Positions 34,833-43,259 of a stretch of 64,000 nt of DNA are shown here, piece by piece. Positions within the stretch are counted from its first letter, which is position 1, and the number at the start of each line of letters is the position of its first letter. The notes below the pieces were generated by a model. That model was not told the origin of the DNA. It saw nothing but the letters and a program-made list of their open reading frames with translations, and ran no database searches. The position numbers and the translations under genes are program-made. Source of the DNA: DASRHT01 sp035293765 (GTDB lineage Bacteria > Chloroflexota > Ktedonobacteria > Ktedonobacterales > Ktedonobacteraceae); contig DATGMF010000059.1 in NCBI GenBank assembly GCA_035293765.1, forward strand, positions 1-64,000. Direction: 5' to 3'.

Positions 34833-35792
34833 CTACGAAACCTCAAGCCAACAATAATCACATGGAGGGTTAACGCCAATCACAGAAAAGGGAATATCTG
34901 CTCTTCGACGGCTACGAATATAGTCCACAACGGCCCTATTGCGAGCGTAAAAACGCCGCGCGCACTCAATGGCGCTTCGCAACGAATGGAAATGAACGCG
35001 CATCTCTCCTGAGATAGGCAGGGAGACATAGTTAAAACCGTGCTCCAGCAGCCACTCGCGATCCTCTAGACGAGGCCAGATGAGCACAATCTTGCCCCCG
35101 GCTCTGGTGACACGCAGCATCTCAGCCAGCCCCGGTTCGCCACCCTGCTCGGAGGCTGCCGTAAACGCCGAGCATGCAAGCGTGAGATCCATACTATCAT
35201 CTGCGAAAGGAATAGCATCGAAACGCCCTTCGTAGACTAGCAGGCGGTTCGCAGCAGGCGATTTGCGGCGCTTCCGCTCCAGAATATGGCGCAGGCCAGG
35301 CGAAGGCTCCATCGCATAGACCACTTCGGCCCCATAGCGCAAACATTCAAAAGAGGCTCGTCCTGTGCCAGCGCCGACATCAAGTACTACGCGGCCAGCA
35401 AGATCAGGAGCCAGGTGCGGGAAGAGGGCGGGATGTAACCACTCTCCTTCGACCAGTTCCTCATATAGTTCGGGCGTTTTCCAGTAGGTCAATTCCCAGA
35501 AGAGATTGTCGAGCATCTGCCGACGAGCCTGCTGCTCTTCATCTGGCATGACGGGATGATGCAGAATACGAAGAAAGGAGTCACGCTGTTCTACGGGAAG
35601 CAGCCGCTCAATACGCCCCGTCAGCAGCTCCGGCCCGGCTTGCAAACTATGCCCAAGCAACTCTATCGTCAGGCCAAAGGCATGGCTATTCAGCAGGTGT
35701 CGCAGGGTATCGTCGTCGAAAACCATCAAATCCTCTATCTGAAACGGGTTCTCAAACAATTGCTGCTCTTTTTCAGAGTCAATCGCGCTCAT
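34833..35792 (-). CDS. SAM-dependent methyltransferase
   Basis: About 319 residues. The class I motif I is VLDVGAGTGRASFE near residue 140, with acidic motif II in VVYAMEPSPG and motif post I in DSMDLTLACSAF; the C-terminal part has GGKIVLIWPR. A 120-residue N-terminal helical region precedes it and is not recognised. Such enzymes methylate small molecules or proteins; the acceptor is unknown. ATG at 35792 is the likelier start; a GTG at 35849 has no ribosome site, and GGGG before 35792 is somewhat distant. Confidence 0.82.
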   Translation of the reverse strand: MSAIDSEKEQQLFENPFQIEDLMVFDDDTLRHLLNSHAFGLTIELLGHSLQAGPELLTGRIERLLPVEQRDSFLRILHHPVMPDEEQQARRQMLDNLFWELTYWKTPELYEELVEGEWLHPALFPHLAPDLAGRVVLDVGAGTGRASFECLRYGAEVVYAMEPSPGLRHILERKRRKSPAANRLLVYEGRFDAIPFADDSMDLTLACSAFTAASEQGGEPGLAEMLRVTRAGGKIVLIWPRLEDREWLLEHGFNYVSLPISGEMRVHFHSLRSAIECARRFYARNRAVVDYIRSRRRADIPFSVIGVNPPCDYCWLEVS

Positions 35793-35905
35793 CAGACCTG
35801 TGTCCCCTTCATCGATGCCATCCTGAGGCAGACTATCCCTTATTCTCACGATTATTTTGATTTAAAAGTTTCTGCTTATGCAGAATGTTCCATCTAATGT
35901 TGAGT

Positions 35906-35934
35906 TTGTATCCGGCATACTCATGCTTTATAAT
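35906..35934 (+). promoter_or_regulatory. promoter of the hybrid kinase gene
   Basis: TTGTAT, 17 bases, TATAAT. A start near 35941 leaves only 11 nt before the ATG at 35952, so an in-frame ATG at 35976 after GGGAAAGGG may be the real initiator. Confidence 0.55.
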
Positions 35935-35951
35935 GCAAGGACGAGTTCACA

Positions 35952-38900
35952 ATGGGGAAAGGGTCTATACACATTATGAGCAGCTTACACGAATCGGCTA
36001 AACCAGATACCCTGCACGATATTTTCGCCAACGGCGGCGAGATGGGCCGTTTGATGAGTACAATTGACTGGTCAGCCACGCCTCTTGGTCCCACAGAGAA
36101 GTGGCCTCAGAGTCTGCGTACCGCGCTGAGTATTTGTCTGGCCTCGCGCTTCCCTATCCTGATCTGGTGGGGACAGGATCTGGTCAAACTCTATAACGAC
36201 GCCTATCGTGTCATTCTCGGCACGACCAAGCATCCCAAAGCTATGGGACAGCGTGGCGAAGAGTGCTGGCCCGAAATCTGGGATGTGATCGGGCCGATGC
36301 TTGAGAGTGTGTTGCATGAGGGTAAATCGACCTGGTCCGACGATCAACTGCTCCTGCTCGACCGCAACGGCTACATCGAAGAATGCTATTTCACCTTCTC
36401 CTATAGCCCTATTCGTGACGAAACGGGCGGCGTAGGCGGCGTCTTTACCGCTGTTACCGAGACGACCGGCCACGTCCTGAGCGAACGACGGCTGCGCACC
36501 TTACGCGAACTGGCCGCCCTCAGCGCTGAAACCGAGACAACCGAAGAAGTCTGCCAGGTTGCTATAGAGATACTTTCCAGAAACGACGCGGATATTCCTT
36601 TCGCCCTGCTCTATCTATTAAGTGAAGATGGCAAACAGGCCACGCTCCAGGGCTGTACCGGACTACCGCCCAATACGTCCGCCAGTCCCGCCGCTGTTGA
36701 TATTGCCTTTGCGGGGAAAGATAGAGCGTTATGGCCCCTCAGTCAGGTGCTGGCGTCGGGCAAAGCAGCCCTGATCGATAACATCCCCACCCATTTCGGC
36801 TCTCTCATCGGCGAACTCGGGTTGGTCACTCCTCACTCCGCGCTGGCGCTCCCGATTGCTAAATCCGGGCAGGAGGGCCTGTATGGCTTCCTCGTGGCGG
36901 GAATCAGCCCCCGGCTGGCGCTCGACGAAGAGTACAGGGGCTTTTTTGAGCTGATTGCAGGGCAGATAGCAACAAATATCTCTCACATACGCGCTTATCA
37001 AGAAGAGCGCGAACGAGCTGAGGCTCTGGCAGAACTGGATCGGGCCAAAACTACCTTTTTTAGCAACGTCAGCCACGAGTTCCGTACTCCTCTGACCCTG
37101 CTGCTTGGCCCGATTGACGATATGTTGCGCACAGAGGAGCAGTCTCTCTCTCCCTCCCAGCGCGAGCGGTTGGAGGTGGCGTATCGCAACGGATTGCGCC
37201 TGCTCAAGCTGGTCAATACTCTGCTGAACTTCTCGCGCATCGAATCCGGGCGCATCCAGGCCCTCTATGAGCCTACTGATCTCGCCGCATTCACCACCGA
37301 GCTGGCAAACGCCTTTCGTGAAGTGATTGAAAGAGCTGGCCTGCGGATGGTGATAGAATGCGAGCCATCGCCCCAACCGTTCTATGTAGATCGCGAAATG
37401 TGGGAAAAAATTGTGCTTAACCTGCTCTCCAACGCCTTTAAATTCACGTTTGAAGGCCAGATTGCGGTAAAACTGCATGTCTTCGATGACCATGCTGAAC
37501 TGGAGGTGCAGGATACCGGTATTGGCATCGCAGAGGAAGAGCTGCCGCATATTTTTGAACGCTTCCATCGCGTGCGCGGGATACGCTCCCGCACGTTCGA
37601 AGGTTCGGGCATCGGCCTGGCCCTGGTGCAGGAACTGGTCCGCCTGCATGGTGGCACAATCAGCGTTGCCAGCACACCAGATCGGGGCAGCAGCTTCACA
37701 GTCTCCATTCCCTCGGGCTTGGCGCATCTCCCCGCCGCTCATATCGCGACAACGCATCAAATGACTCCGGCACAGCTAGACGCCGCTCCCTATGTTGAGG
37801 AGGCGCTGCGCTGGCTGCCAGACACACTCGAAGCGATCACCGCGGAAACGACCGATGCATTCGGTCAGCTCCCATCAACTCAGGCCATCCCGCCAGAACA
37901 ACCAGCGCAATCGACCAGCCATATTCTCCTGGTGGAGGACAACGCCGATATGCGTAACTACTTAAAGCGCCTGCTGAGCCAGTATTATACTGTAGAGACC
38001 GTGGCGAACGGCCAGGCGGCGCTAGAGGCAACTAAACGGCGCACGCCGGATCTGATTTTAAGTGACATTATGATGCCCGAGCTCGATGGCTTCCAGCTAT
38101 TGCATGCATTACGCGAAGATCCGCAGGCCCTCGCTATTCCGGTGATATTGCTTTCGGCGCGCGCAGGGGCAGAGTCTGCAATTGAAGGGCTGAAAGCAGG
38201 GGCCGACGATTACCTGGTCAAACCATTCTCCGCTCGCGAATTGCTGGCCCGCATTAGCGCTCGGCTGGAAGTATCGCGTATGCGAGCCGACATCATCCAA
38301 CAGGAGCGCCTGCAAGCACAACGCCTGCAAAAATTGACGCAGGAGTCCATCCAGGCGCGCAACGAGTTCATCTCTATGATCTCTCATGACCTTAAAAACC
38401 CGCTAGGGGCGATCAAAGGCTACGCCCAGTTGCTTGAGCGTATGGTCAAGCGCCTACAGCTAGAATCACCTATCGCCGAGCGTATGGCAAGCAGCCTGGC
38501 GGGGATCGATGCAACGGTCGTGCGCATGACCATGCTCGTCAACGAATTGCTTGATCTTGCCCACCTTCAGGCGGGCAGGCCAATACAGTTGACGTATCAA
38601 TCCGCGGACCTGATCGCTATTATCCGGCAAGTGCTCACAGAACAGCAACAGATTGCGCGCAGGCATCGTCTCCGCATTGAAACCACGCTTGCAGAGCTAC
38701 ACGGCTCCTTCGATATCACCAGGGTGGGACGCGTCATCGCAAACCTGATCTCCAACGCCATCAAATACTCCGCGAAAGGGAGCGAGATTATCGTCCATGT
38801 CACTCAGGAAGCTGACCCGGACCAGGATGACCCGTATGCGATTATCGCGGTGCAGGATCATGGGATGGGCATCCCCGCCCAGGATCTGCCTCACATCTTT

Positions 38901-39119
38901 GAGCAGTTCCGCCGTGGCGGGAACGTCGTTGGCAAGATTCCCGGCACCGGCCTGGGCCTGGCAAGCGTGCGACATATTCTCGAAAGACACGGCGGAACGG
39001 TCTCCGTTACCAGCGAAGAAGGTGTGGGCTCAACTTTTACGATCCGGCTGCCCTTGCAGGAGCGAGCCGATGCTACTACTAGCCAATCTGACTGCTCAAA
39101 GCCTGCTGGAGAGCTATAA
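35952..39119 (+). CDS. hybrid sensor kinase with two kinase modules around a receiver
   Basis: A 1055-residue soluble protein. Order: PAS-like sensor (residues 30-170, WSDDQLLLL, CYFTFSYSPIRD); GAF-like region (185-345); first HisKA with SHEFRTPLTLLLGP (His near 375); first HATPase with NLLSNAFKFT and GSGIGLAL; receiver (655-770) with LLVEDNADM, phospho-acceptor Asp of LSDIMMPELDG near 704 and the Lys of DDYLVKPF; second HisKA SHDLKNPLGAIKGYAQLL (His near 812); second HATPase NLISNAIKYS and GTGLGLAS. No membrane helix, so it senses a cytoplasmic signal. Such double-kinase hybrids can run a phosphorelay within one chain. No response regulator is adjacent. Confidence 0.95.
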   Translation: MGKGSIHIMSSLHESAKPDTLHDIFANGGEMGRLMSTIDWSATPLGPTEKWPQSLRTALSICLASRFPILIWWGQDLVKLYNDAYRVILGTTKHPKAMGQRGEECWPEIWDVIGPMLESVLHEGKSTWSDDQLLLLDRNGYIEECYFTFSYSPIRDETGGVGGVFTAVTETTGHVLSERRLRTLRELAALSAETETTEEVCQVAIEILSRNDADIPFALLYLLSEDGKQATLQGCTGLPPNTSASPAAVDIAFAGKDRALWPLSQVLASGKAALIDNIPTHFGSLIGELGLVTPHSALALPIAKSGQEGLYGFLVAGISPRLALDEEYRGFFELIAGQIATNISHIRAYQEERERAEALAELDRAKTTFFSNVSHEFRTPLTLLLGPIDDMLRTEEQSLSPSQRERLEVAYRNGLRLLKLVNTLLNFSRIESGRIQALYEPTDLAAFTTELANAFREVIERAGLRMVIECEPSPQPFYVDREMWEKIVLNLLSNAFKFTFEGQIAVKLHVFDDHAELEVQDTGIGIAEEELPHIFERFHRVRGIRSRTFEGSGIGLALVQELVRLHGGTISVASTPDRGSSFTVSIPSGLAHLPAAHIATTHQMTPAQLDAAPYVEEALRWLPDTLEAITAETTDAFGQLPSTQAIPPEQPAQSTSHILLVEDNADMRNYLKRLLSQYYTVETVANGQAALEATKRRTPDLILSDIMMPELDGFQLLHALREDPQALAIPVILLSARAGAESAIEGLKAGADDYLVKPFSARELLARISARLEVSRMRADIIQQERLQAQRLQKLTQESIQARNEFISMISHDLKNPLGAIKGYAQLLERMVKRLQLESPIAERMASSLAGIDATVVRMTMLVNELLDLAHLQAGRPIQLTYQSADLIAIIRQVLTEQQQIARRHRLRIETTLAELHGSFDITRVGRVIANLISNAIKYSAKGSEIIVHVTQEADPDQDDPYAIIAVQDHGMGIPAQDLPHIFEQFRRGGNVVGKIPGTGLGLASVRHILERHGGTVSVTSEEGVGSTFTIRLPLQERADATTSQSDCSKPAGEL

Positions 39120-39131
39120 GTTGAGCCTTCA

Positions 39132-39539
39132 TCATCCACTCCCCTGGCCGCTTGCCAGACCGTAGAACAGGAGGCCAATCGCAATCGCCGATACCAGGAT
39201 CGTCAAAACCAGCCAGAAGTTGGTGAGCCAGCCCAAACGCTGGTCGCGCATGACTTTACGATTATTACTGAGCAGCAACAGGAAGATCATCAGAATGGGA
39301 GCCAGGATGCCGGAGAGCACATTGGCCCAGAAGAGCAGTTTGATCGGGTCCAGGTGGACCAGGGCCACCACCAGACTTGCCAGCAGCGCGATTGTTATGA
39401 TCCTGCTGACTCTCGGCTTACTGACATCTTCTTCCCCAATATCGCCCTCCTCGGCCTCCACAATCATCCCCGGCTCAATCGTATTCAGCGTTTTCTGCCA
39501 TCCCTCATCAAGACGAAAGGCTTCAGGCTCTTTTTTCAT
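39132..39539 (-). pseudogene. NRAMP-family metal transporter, C-terminal fragment
   Basis: A 135-residue frame equal to the last part of an NRAMP-type Mn/Fe transporter: the helix with DPIKLLFWANVLSGILAPIL and the SNNRKVMRDQRLGWLTNFW loop are typical. The eight or so N-terminal helices with the metal-binding DPGN and MPH motifs are missing; residues 1-45 are polar and unlike a helix. GGGGG precedes the ATG, so a short protein may still be made, but transport is not possible. Confidence 0.65.
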
Positions 39540-39667
39540 ATCCCCCGTACCCCCTTACCAAGCTCACTTTGACCACTTGTTGTTTTACAAATCTCATCAT
39601 ACATGTCTCTTGTAATACTCACTTTCTAATGGCTATGTTTCATTACGGTATCTCTACAGCTAGAGAA

Positions 39668-39691
39668 AAAGGGATCTGCCTGAGATCCCCT
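39668..39691 (-). terminator. terminator of the heptose/glycosyltransferase operon
   Basis: Minus strand AAGGGGATCT-CAGGC-AGATCCCTT followed by TTTCTC; on the plus strand AAGGGATCT (39668-39676) and AGATCCCCTT (39682-39691). It lies 35 bases after the last gene. Confidence 0.88.
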
Positions 39692-39725
39692 TGTAAAAAG
39701 GCAGTATTGTACATTCAAGGCCACT

Positions 39726-40367
39726 CTATTGCCCCCCATCGGCTACCATTGGCCGGGCTAAGCGGCTGTGCAACACAGATTGTTCCACTTCCAGCAGGGC
39801 CGCCTGGGTACAAAGGCGTCCGCGTAAGGCTACGCAGATGCTATGCGCGATGCTCAAATGGATATCTTCGACCTGCTCAATCGAGTGCCCCGGGACGCGT
39901 ACCGCTAGATCGACCAGGCGCGCCAGCCGCCCACCTTGCGCGCCTGTAAACGCAATTGTGGTTGCCCCTGCCTGTCGCGCTTCAACGACGGCGGCCAGGA
40001 CATTCGGCGAGTTGCCGCTCGTGCTGATTAAGATCACCAGGTCATCCGTTCGTACCAGGGCCGAAAGTTGCTCGGCAAAAATACGTTCGTAGCTGCTATC
40101 ATTAGCCCACGCGGTGAGCAGCGCGGCATTATCATTGAGCGAGATGACGCGGAACGCCGGCAATCCCTGCGCACGCGTCCCCTTAGCAAGATCGCAGGCA
40201 AAATGTGAAGCGGTGGCAGCGCTCCCACCATTGCCCAGGATAAAGACGGTATTACCACGCCGGTGACAGTCGAGGAGCAGCTCGCTTACTCGCACCAGAT
40301 GTTTCAAAGGTAATTCCTGCATCGCGCAGGTCAATTCACTCCAGTACTGCTGCATATCATCATACAT
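39726..40367 (-). CDS. gmhA: SIS-domain phosphoheptose isomerase-like protein
   Basis: A 213-residue GmhA-type isomerase with the sugar-phosphate sites FILGNGGSAATASHFACDL near residue 50 and ISTSGNSPNVLAAVVEA near residue 115. GmhA turns sedoheptulose 7-phosphate into D-glycero-D-manno-heptose 7-phosphate. It closes the operon, downstream of hddA, and differs clearly from the GmhA that opens it, so the cluster has two. This copy may feed HddA (alpha route). The last 20 residues are from near a repeat-free end. Terminator follows. Confidence 0.85.
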   Translation of the reverse strand: MYDDMQQYWSELTCAMQELPLKHLVRVSELLLDCHRRGNTVFILGNGGSAATASHFACDLAKGTRAQGLPAFRVISLNDNAALLTAWANDSSYERIFAEQLSALVRTDDLVILISTSGNSPNVLAAVVEARQAGATTIAFTGAQGGRLARLVDLAVRVPGHSIEQVEDIHLSIAHSICVALRGRLCTQAALLEVEQSVLHSRLARPMVADGGQ

Positions 40368-40404
40368 TGTATTTACCCCTTCAGGACGCGATAATGGATT
40401 TTAA

Positions 40405-41496
40405 CTATGAACACCGGTCATGAAACACGGCGCTGTAGCTCCCCGATTCATCGTGGGAGACGCGATCAATCACGTCTCTACGAGGCGGGCTCATCAGTAC
40501 CTGAGCGCCCGTAAAATCAAGATCAAAGGTCATTTCGCGCAAGCCATAATGCGCCAGTGTGGCTCGCACTGCCTTCTGACGGGACTGCGGGCAGTAGAGC
40601 AGCAAGAACCCGCCGCCGCCAGCACCAACGATCTTGCCGCCGATGGCCCCCGCCCGGCAAGCCGCTTCATAACAGGCATCAATGGCGGCAGAAGATATTT
40701 TTCTGGAGAGTTGCTTTTTCTCCTGCCACCCCAGATCAAGCAAATGCCCAAAATGATCCAGGTTGCCCGCGACCAGCGCCTTCTGCATGGCGATTGCCAG
40801 AGCTTTGATACGATGCAGCGCCTCGACCGTTTTTACCTTCTTCTCTGTATCTGCTCGCTGTTTATCGAGAATCTCCGCCGAGTTGCGCGCCTGTCCGGTT
40901 GAAAAGAGCATCAGACGCGCACTCAGGGCCGCGCTCACCTCTGGAGCCAGTGCCAGAGGGCTGACATGTACCGCGTTGGCAGTAAATTCAATAGTATTAA
41001 GCTCTCCCATCGCGCTCGCGTACTGATCTTGCTTGCCAATCGGCATAGCCAGGCGCTCGATCTCCAGCTCGCAAGCCAGCTCGGCAGCCTTCTCTGGCTC
41101 CATGCTGCTACCAGCAAGGGCTGCCAGCGCATAGACCAGCGCGACCGCCATCGCGCTTGAAGATCCCAGCCCTGTCCCCGGCGGCACTTCAGAGGCCAGG
41201 AACAGATCAATGCCCTCAGTCAGCAAGTCACGTTCCATAAACCAGGCAATGGCCGCCTTTGGCAACGAGAGAGGAGCAGCAACCGGCGGGATGACGCCAC
41301 GCGGGTAGGATTGCCACATGTGATAATCGGCGGAACTGATGCGCGTGCTGCCATCGGCTGTCGCCTTTGCCATCACATAGCAATAGCGTGTAATGGCGCT
41401 GCTGACCACGAAACCATTGAAATGCGTATAATACGCCGCCAGATCAGTGCCACCGCCCCCAAAACTGATGCGCACAGGCGCACGTACAATTACCAT
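40405..41496 (-). CDS. hddA: GHMP kinase, D-glycero-alpha-D-manno-heptose-7-phosphate kinase type
   Basis: A 363-residue GHMP kinase. RAPVRISFGGGGTDLAAYY opens the fold, GTGLGSSSAMAVALVYAL is the ATP loop near residue 110, and GKIVGAGGGGFLLLYCP is motif 3. The combination matches HddA, which phosphorylates heptose 7-phosphate at C1 with alpha geometry on the way to GDP-heptose. The true domain ends at FDLDFTGAQVLM; the following 24 residues (VSHDESGSYSAVFHD and so on) are written by REP sequence. GGAGG precedes the ATG. Second to last gene of the operon. Confidence 0.88.
   Translation of the reverse strand: MVIVRAPVRISFGGGGTDLAAYYTHFNGFVVSSAITRYCYVMAKATADGSTRISSADYHMWQSYPRGVIPPVAAPLSLPKAAIAWFMERDLLTEGIDLFLASEVPPGTGLGSSSAMAVALVYALAALAGSSMEPEKAAELACELEIERLAMPIGKQDQYASAMGELNTIEFTANAVHVSPLALAPEVSAALSARLMLFSTGQARNSAEILDKQRADTEKKVKTVEALHRIKALAIAMQKALVAGNLDHFGHLLDLGWQEKKQLSRKISSAAIDACYEAACRAGAIGGKIVGAGGGGFLLLYCPQSRQKAVRATLAHYGLREMTFDLDFTGAQVLMSPPRRDVIDRVSHDESGSYSAVFHDRCS
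40433..40490. repeat. REP-like elements C and B forming the hddA C-terminus
   Basis: GCTGTAGCTCCCCGATTCAT then CGTGGGAG (family C) directly followed by GACGCGATCAATCACGTCTC (family B). They lie inside the hddA frame and encode its last residues. Confidence 0.8.
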
Positions 41497-41520
41497 AGCT
41501 CCCTCCTCGAATTTCCGTCA

Positions 41521-41612
41521 GCAGGGCAGGGGCCAGCCCTGCCCCTACAGTTGACGGTTTTGCAGGCCCACCGTAGAGGCAACCCCTCACGGTTGCCCTG
41601 CCCCTACGTGAT
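41521..41612. repeat. REP-like elements, families D and A
   Basis: GGCAGGGGCCAGCCCTGCCC (41522-41541) and GAGGCAACCCCTCACGGTTG then CCCTG (41575-41600), filling the gap between the SDR and hddA genes within the operon. Confidence 0.78.
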
Positions 41613-41619
41613 ACACCGA

Positions 41620-42363
41620 TCAAGGCCAGCTCGTTTCTGTGATTGGCGTAATTACCATCTCTTGAAGCGCCGATTCGGGCGGCAACTGCGCGGCAAAGAC
41701 GATGGCGGCTGCAACGTTGGCTGGCTCCTGCAAATTTTTCTCTTCCGGCAGCGGAATGCCCTGCTCTACAAAGCGATCAAAGAAATGCGTTTTCATGCCA
41801 CCGGGGATGATGGTTGTGACGCGAATGCCATCGGAGCGCCCCTCAACGCCAAGTCCGCGACTGAACCCGACCAGTCCCCACTTGGATGCATGATAGGCAG
41901 AGGCATTAGCCCAGGCTCGCGTGGCTGCGGTTGAGGCAATATTAATGATATGACCTGCGTGCTGCTGGCGCATCACAGGCAATGCAGCCTTCGCAAAGAG
42001 GAAAGGGGCGCGTAAGTTGACGCTGATGACCTGATCCCATTGCTCAACGCTCATCTCGTTAACGGATAGGGTATGGTCGATGGCGGCGCAATTCACCACA
42101 ATATCCAGACGGCCAAGCTGCTCGCGCACATGCTGCACTGTTGTAAAAATGGCCTGCGCATCGCTTACATCGCACACCAGGGCAAGACTTTTGACGCCCT
42201 GCATCTCCAGGCTGCCGCTTACCCGTTCGAGAGCCGCTTGATTGATATCAACACAGGCAACCTTGCAGCCCACAGCGCCAAAGGCATGCGCCGTCGCTTC
42301 GCCCAGCCCGCTGCCAGCGCCGGTGACGATGACTACTTTTCCTTTTAATACCTGTTCCTTCAT
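41620..42363 (-). CDS. classical short-chain dehydrogenase/reductase
   Basis: A 247-residue SDR. NAD(P) loop TGAGSGLGEA near residue 14, Asp in CVDINQ (suggesting NAD), NNG-like stretch VNCAA, and the catalytic pair YHASKW near residue 155. It sits in the heptose operon between GT2 and hddA, so it could oxidise or reduce a sugar intermediate, although classical SDRs act on many alcohols. AAAGGAG precedes the ATG. It is not an HldD epimerase, which would be an extended SDR of about 310 residues. Confidence 0.88.
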   Translation of the reverse strand: MKEQVLKGKVVIVTGAGSGLGEATAHAFGAVGCKVACVDINQAALERVSGSLEMQGVKSLALVCDVSDAQAIFTTVQHVREQLGRLDIVVNCAAIDHTLSVNEMSVEQWDQVISVNLRAPFLFAKAALPVMRQQHAGHIINIASTAATRAWANASAYHASKWGLVGFSRGLGVEGRSDGIRVTTIIPGGMKTHFFDRFVEQGIPLPEEKNLQEPANVAAAIVFAAQLPPESALQEMVITPITETSWP

Positions 42364-42406
42364 ATATCTCCTTTATCATCAATCAATATACATACAATGG
42401 CATATA

Positions 42407-43258
42407 TTATTTTTTGGCCGCATCGGGCATGAGAGCATCATATTCAGCGATCAGTTCCTCAAACAGTCCGGTCGCATTACACTCGCGGTCCTCGATGGTC
42501 ATTGGCATGTCGAGATGATAGGTGCCGCTGGGCAGGATGCCGCAGCCCCCGTACTTGCGGATCAGAAGAAACTGCGCCACCACCTCTTCGCCTGCATGTT
42601 TGGGCGGGAGGCGCTCCCACCACGAGAAGCCGCCAACGCTCAGCAGCTTCGCCCGGTCATAGAGCACATTGGCTCCTCCCACCCATGCGACTTTGTAGCG
42701 CACGACCTCGCCATTAGTGACCAGCCGCTGTTCCAGGTGCAACGGGTTGGCGGCATTATTGATCAGGTGACGCTCCCACGGAATACGCTCGGGCGCAAAT
42801 GGCTCTGCTGCTACCGGACCGGTCCACAGCTCTATCTGTTGTTGGTGCGGTCGCCTATCGTGCAAATAGTGCAGGCCCGTGGCAGGACAGCCGACGAAGC
42901 CGCACCCTTCTGACTCCAGCGTTCTCACCATGCGTTCCATCACCGGCGGGTCCAGCAGCACATCATCGTCGAGGTAGTGAACGAGGGGGGCCTGGCTCTG
43001 TTCGAGTAGGAAGTGACGCTGCTCCGCCATGCCACGTCGCGGCAGATGATGATGCAGCGCAACCCCATGCCCATGCCAGCGCAAAGCCCGAACCAGCATT
43101 TGAATTTCCACACTATTCAGATACACGTTCTCATGCCGCGTCTGGTCCGAGATGATGACGTCAAAATCGCTAAACGTCTGGCCCAGCAGGCTGGTCAGCA
43201 CAATAGCCAGGCCGGTCTTACGCTAATAGGTCGGAATCAACACATCAACCCGAGCCAT
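42407..43258 (-). pseudogene. family 2 glycosyltransferase with in-frame amber codon
   Basis: A 283-codon GT2 gene. ATG at 43258 has GGAGGTGAG before it and the chain starts MARVDVLIPTY, the usual first strand; codon 12 is then TAG (43225-43223) and the same frame continues RKTGLAIVLTSLLGQTF, as expected for GT2. Later motifs HYLDDDVLLDP (DxD) and EEVVAQFLLIRKYG are intact. A single base change (for example CAG to TAG) explains it. Either a recent nonsense mutation, a sequencing error, or partial readthrough; re-initiation at GTG 43201 would lose the nucleotide strand. Confidence 0.82.
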
Positions 43259-43259
43259 A

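Noticed and set aside
36729..37760. 343-codon frame on the minus strand
   Set aside because: Antisense to the hybrid kinase, whose motifs are fully intact on the plus strand.
41620..42363. SDR as the missing HldD epimerase
   Set aside because: It is a 247-residue classical SDR with YxxxK and no extended C-terminal domain; HldD is about 310 residues with a different pattern.
43223..43225. TAG as pyrrolysine codon
   Set aside because: The position is not in a methyltransferase, no pyl genes are seen, and the GT2 fold needs no special residue there.
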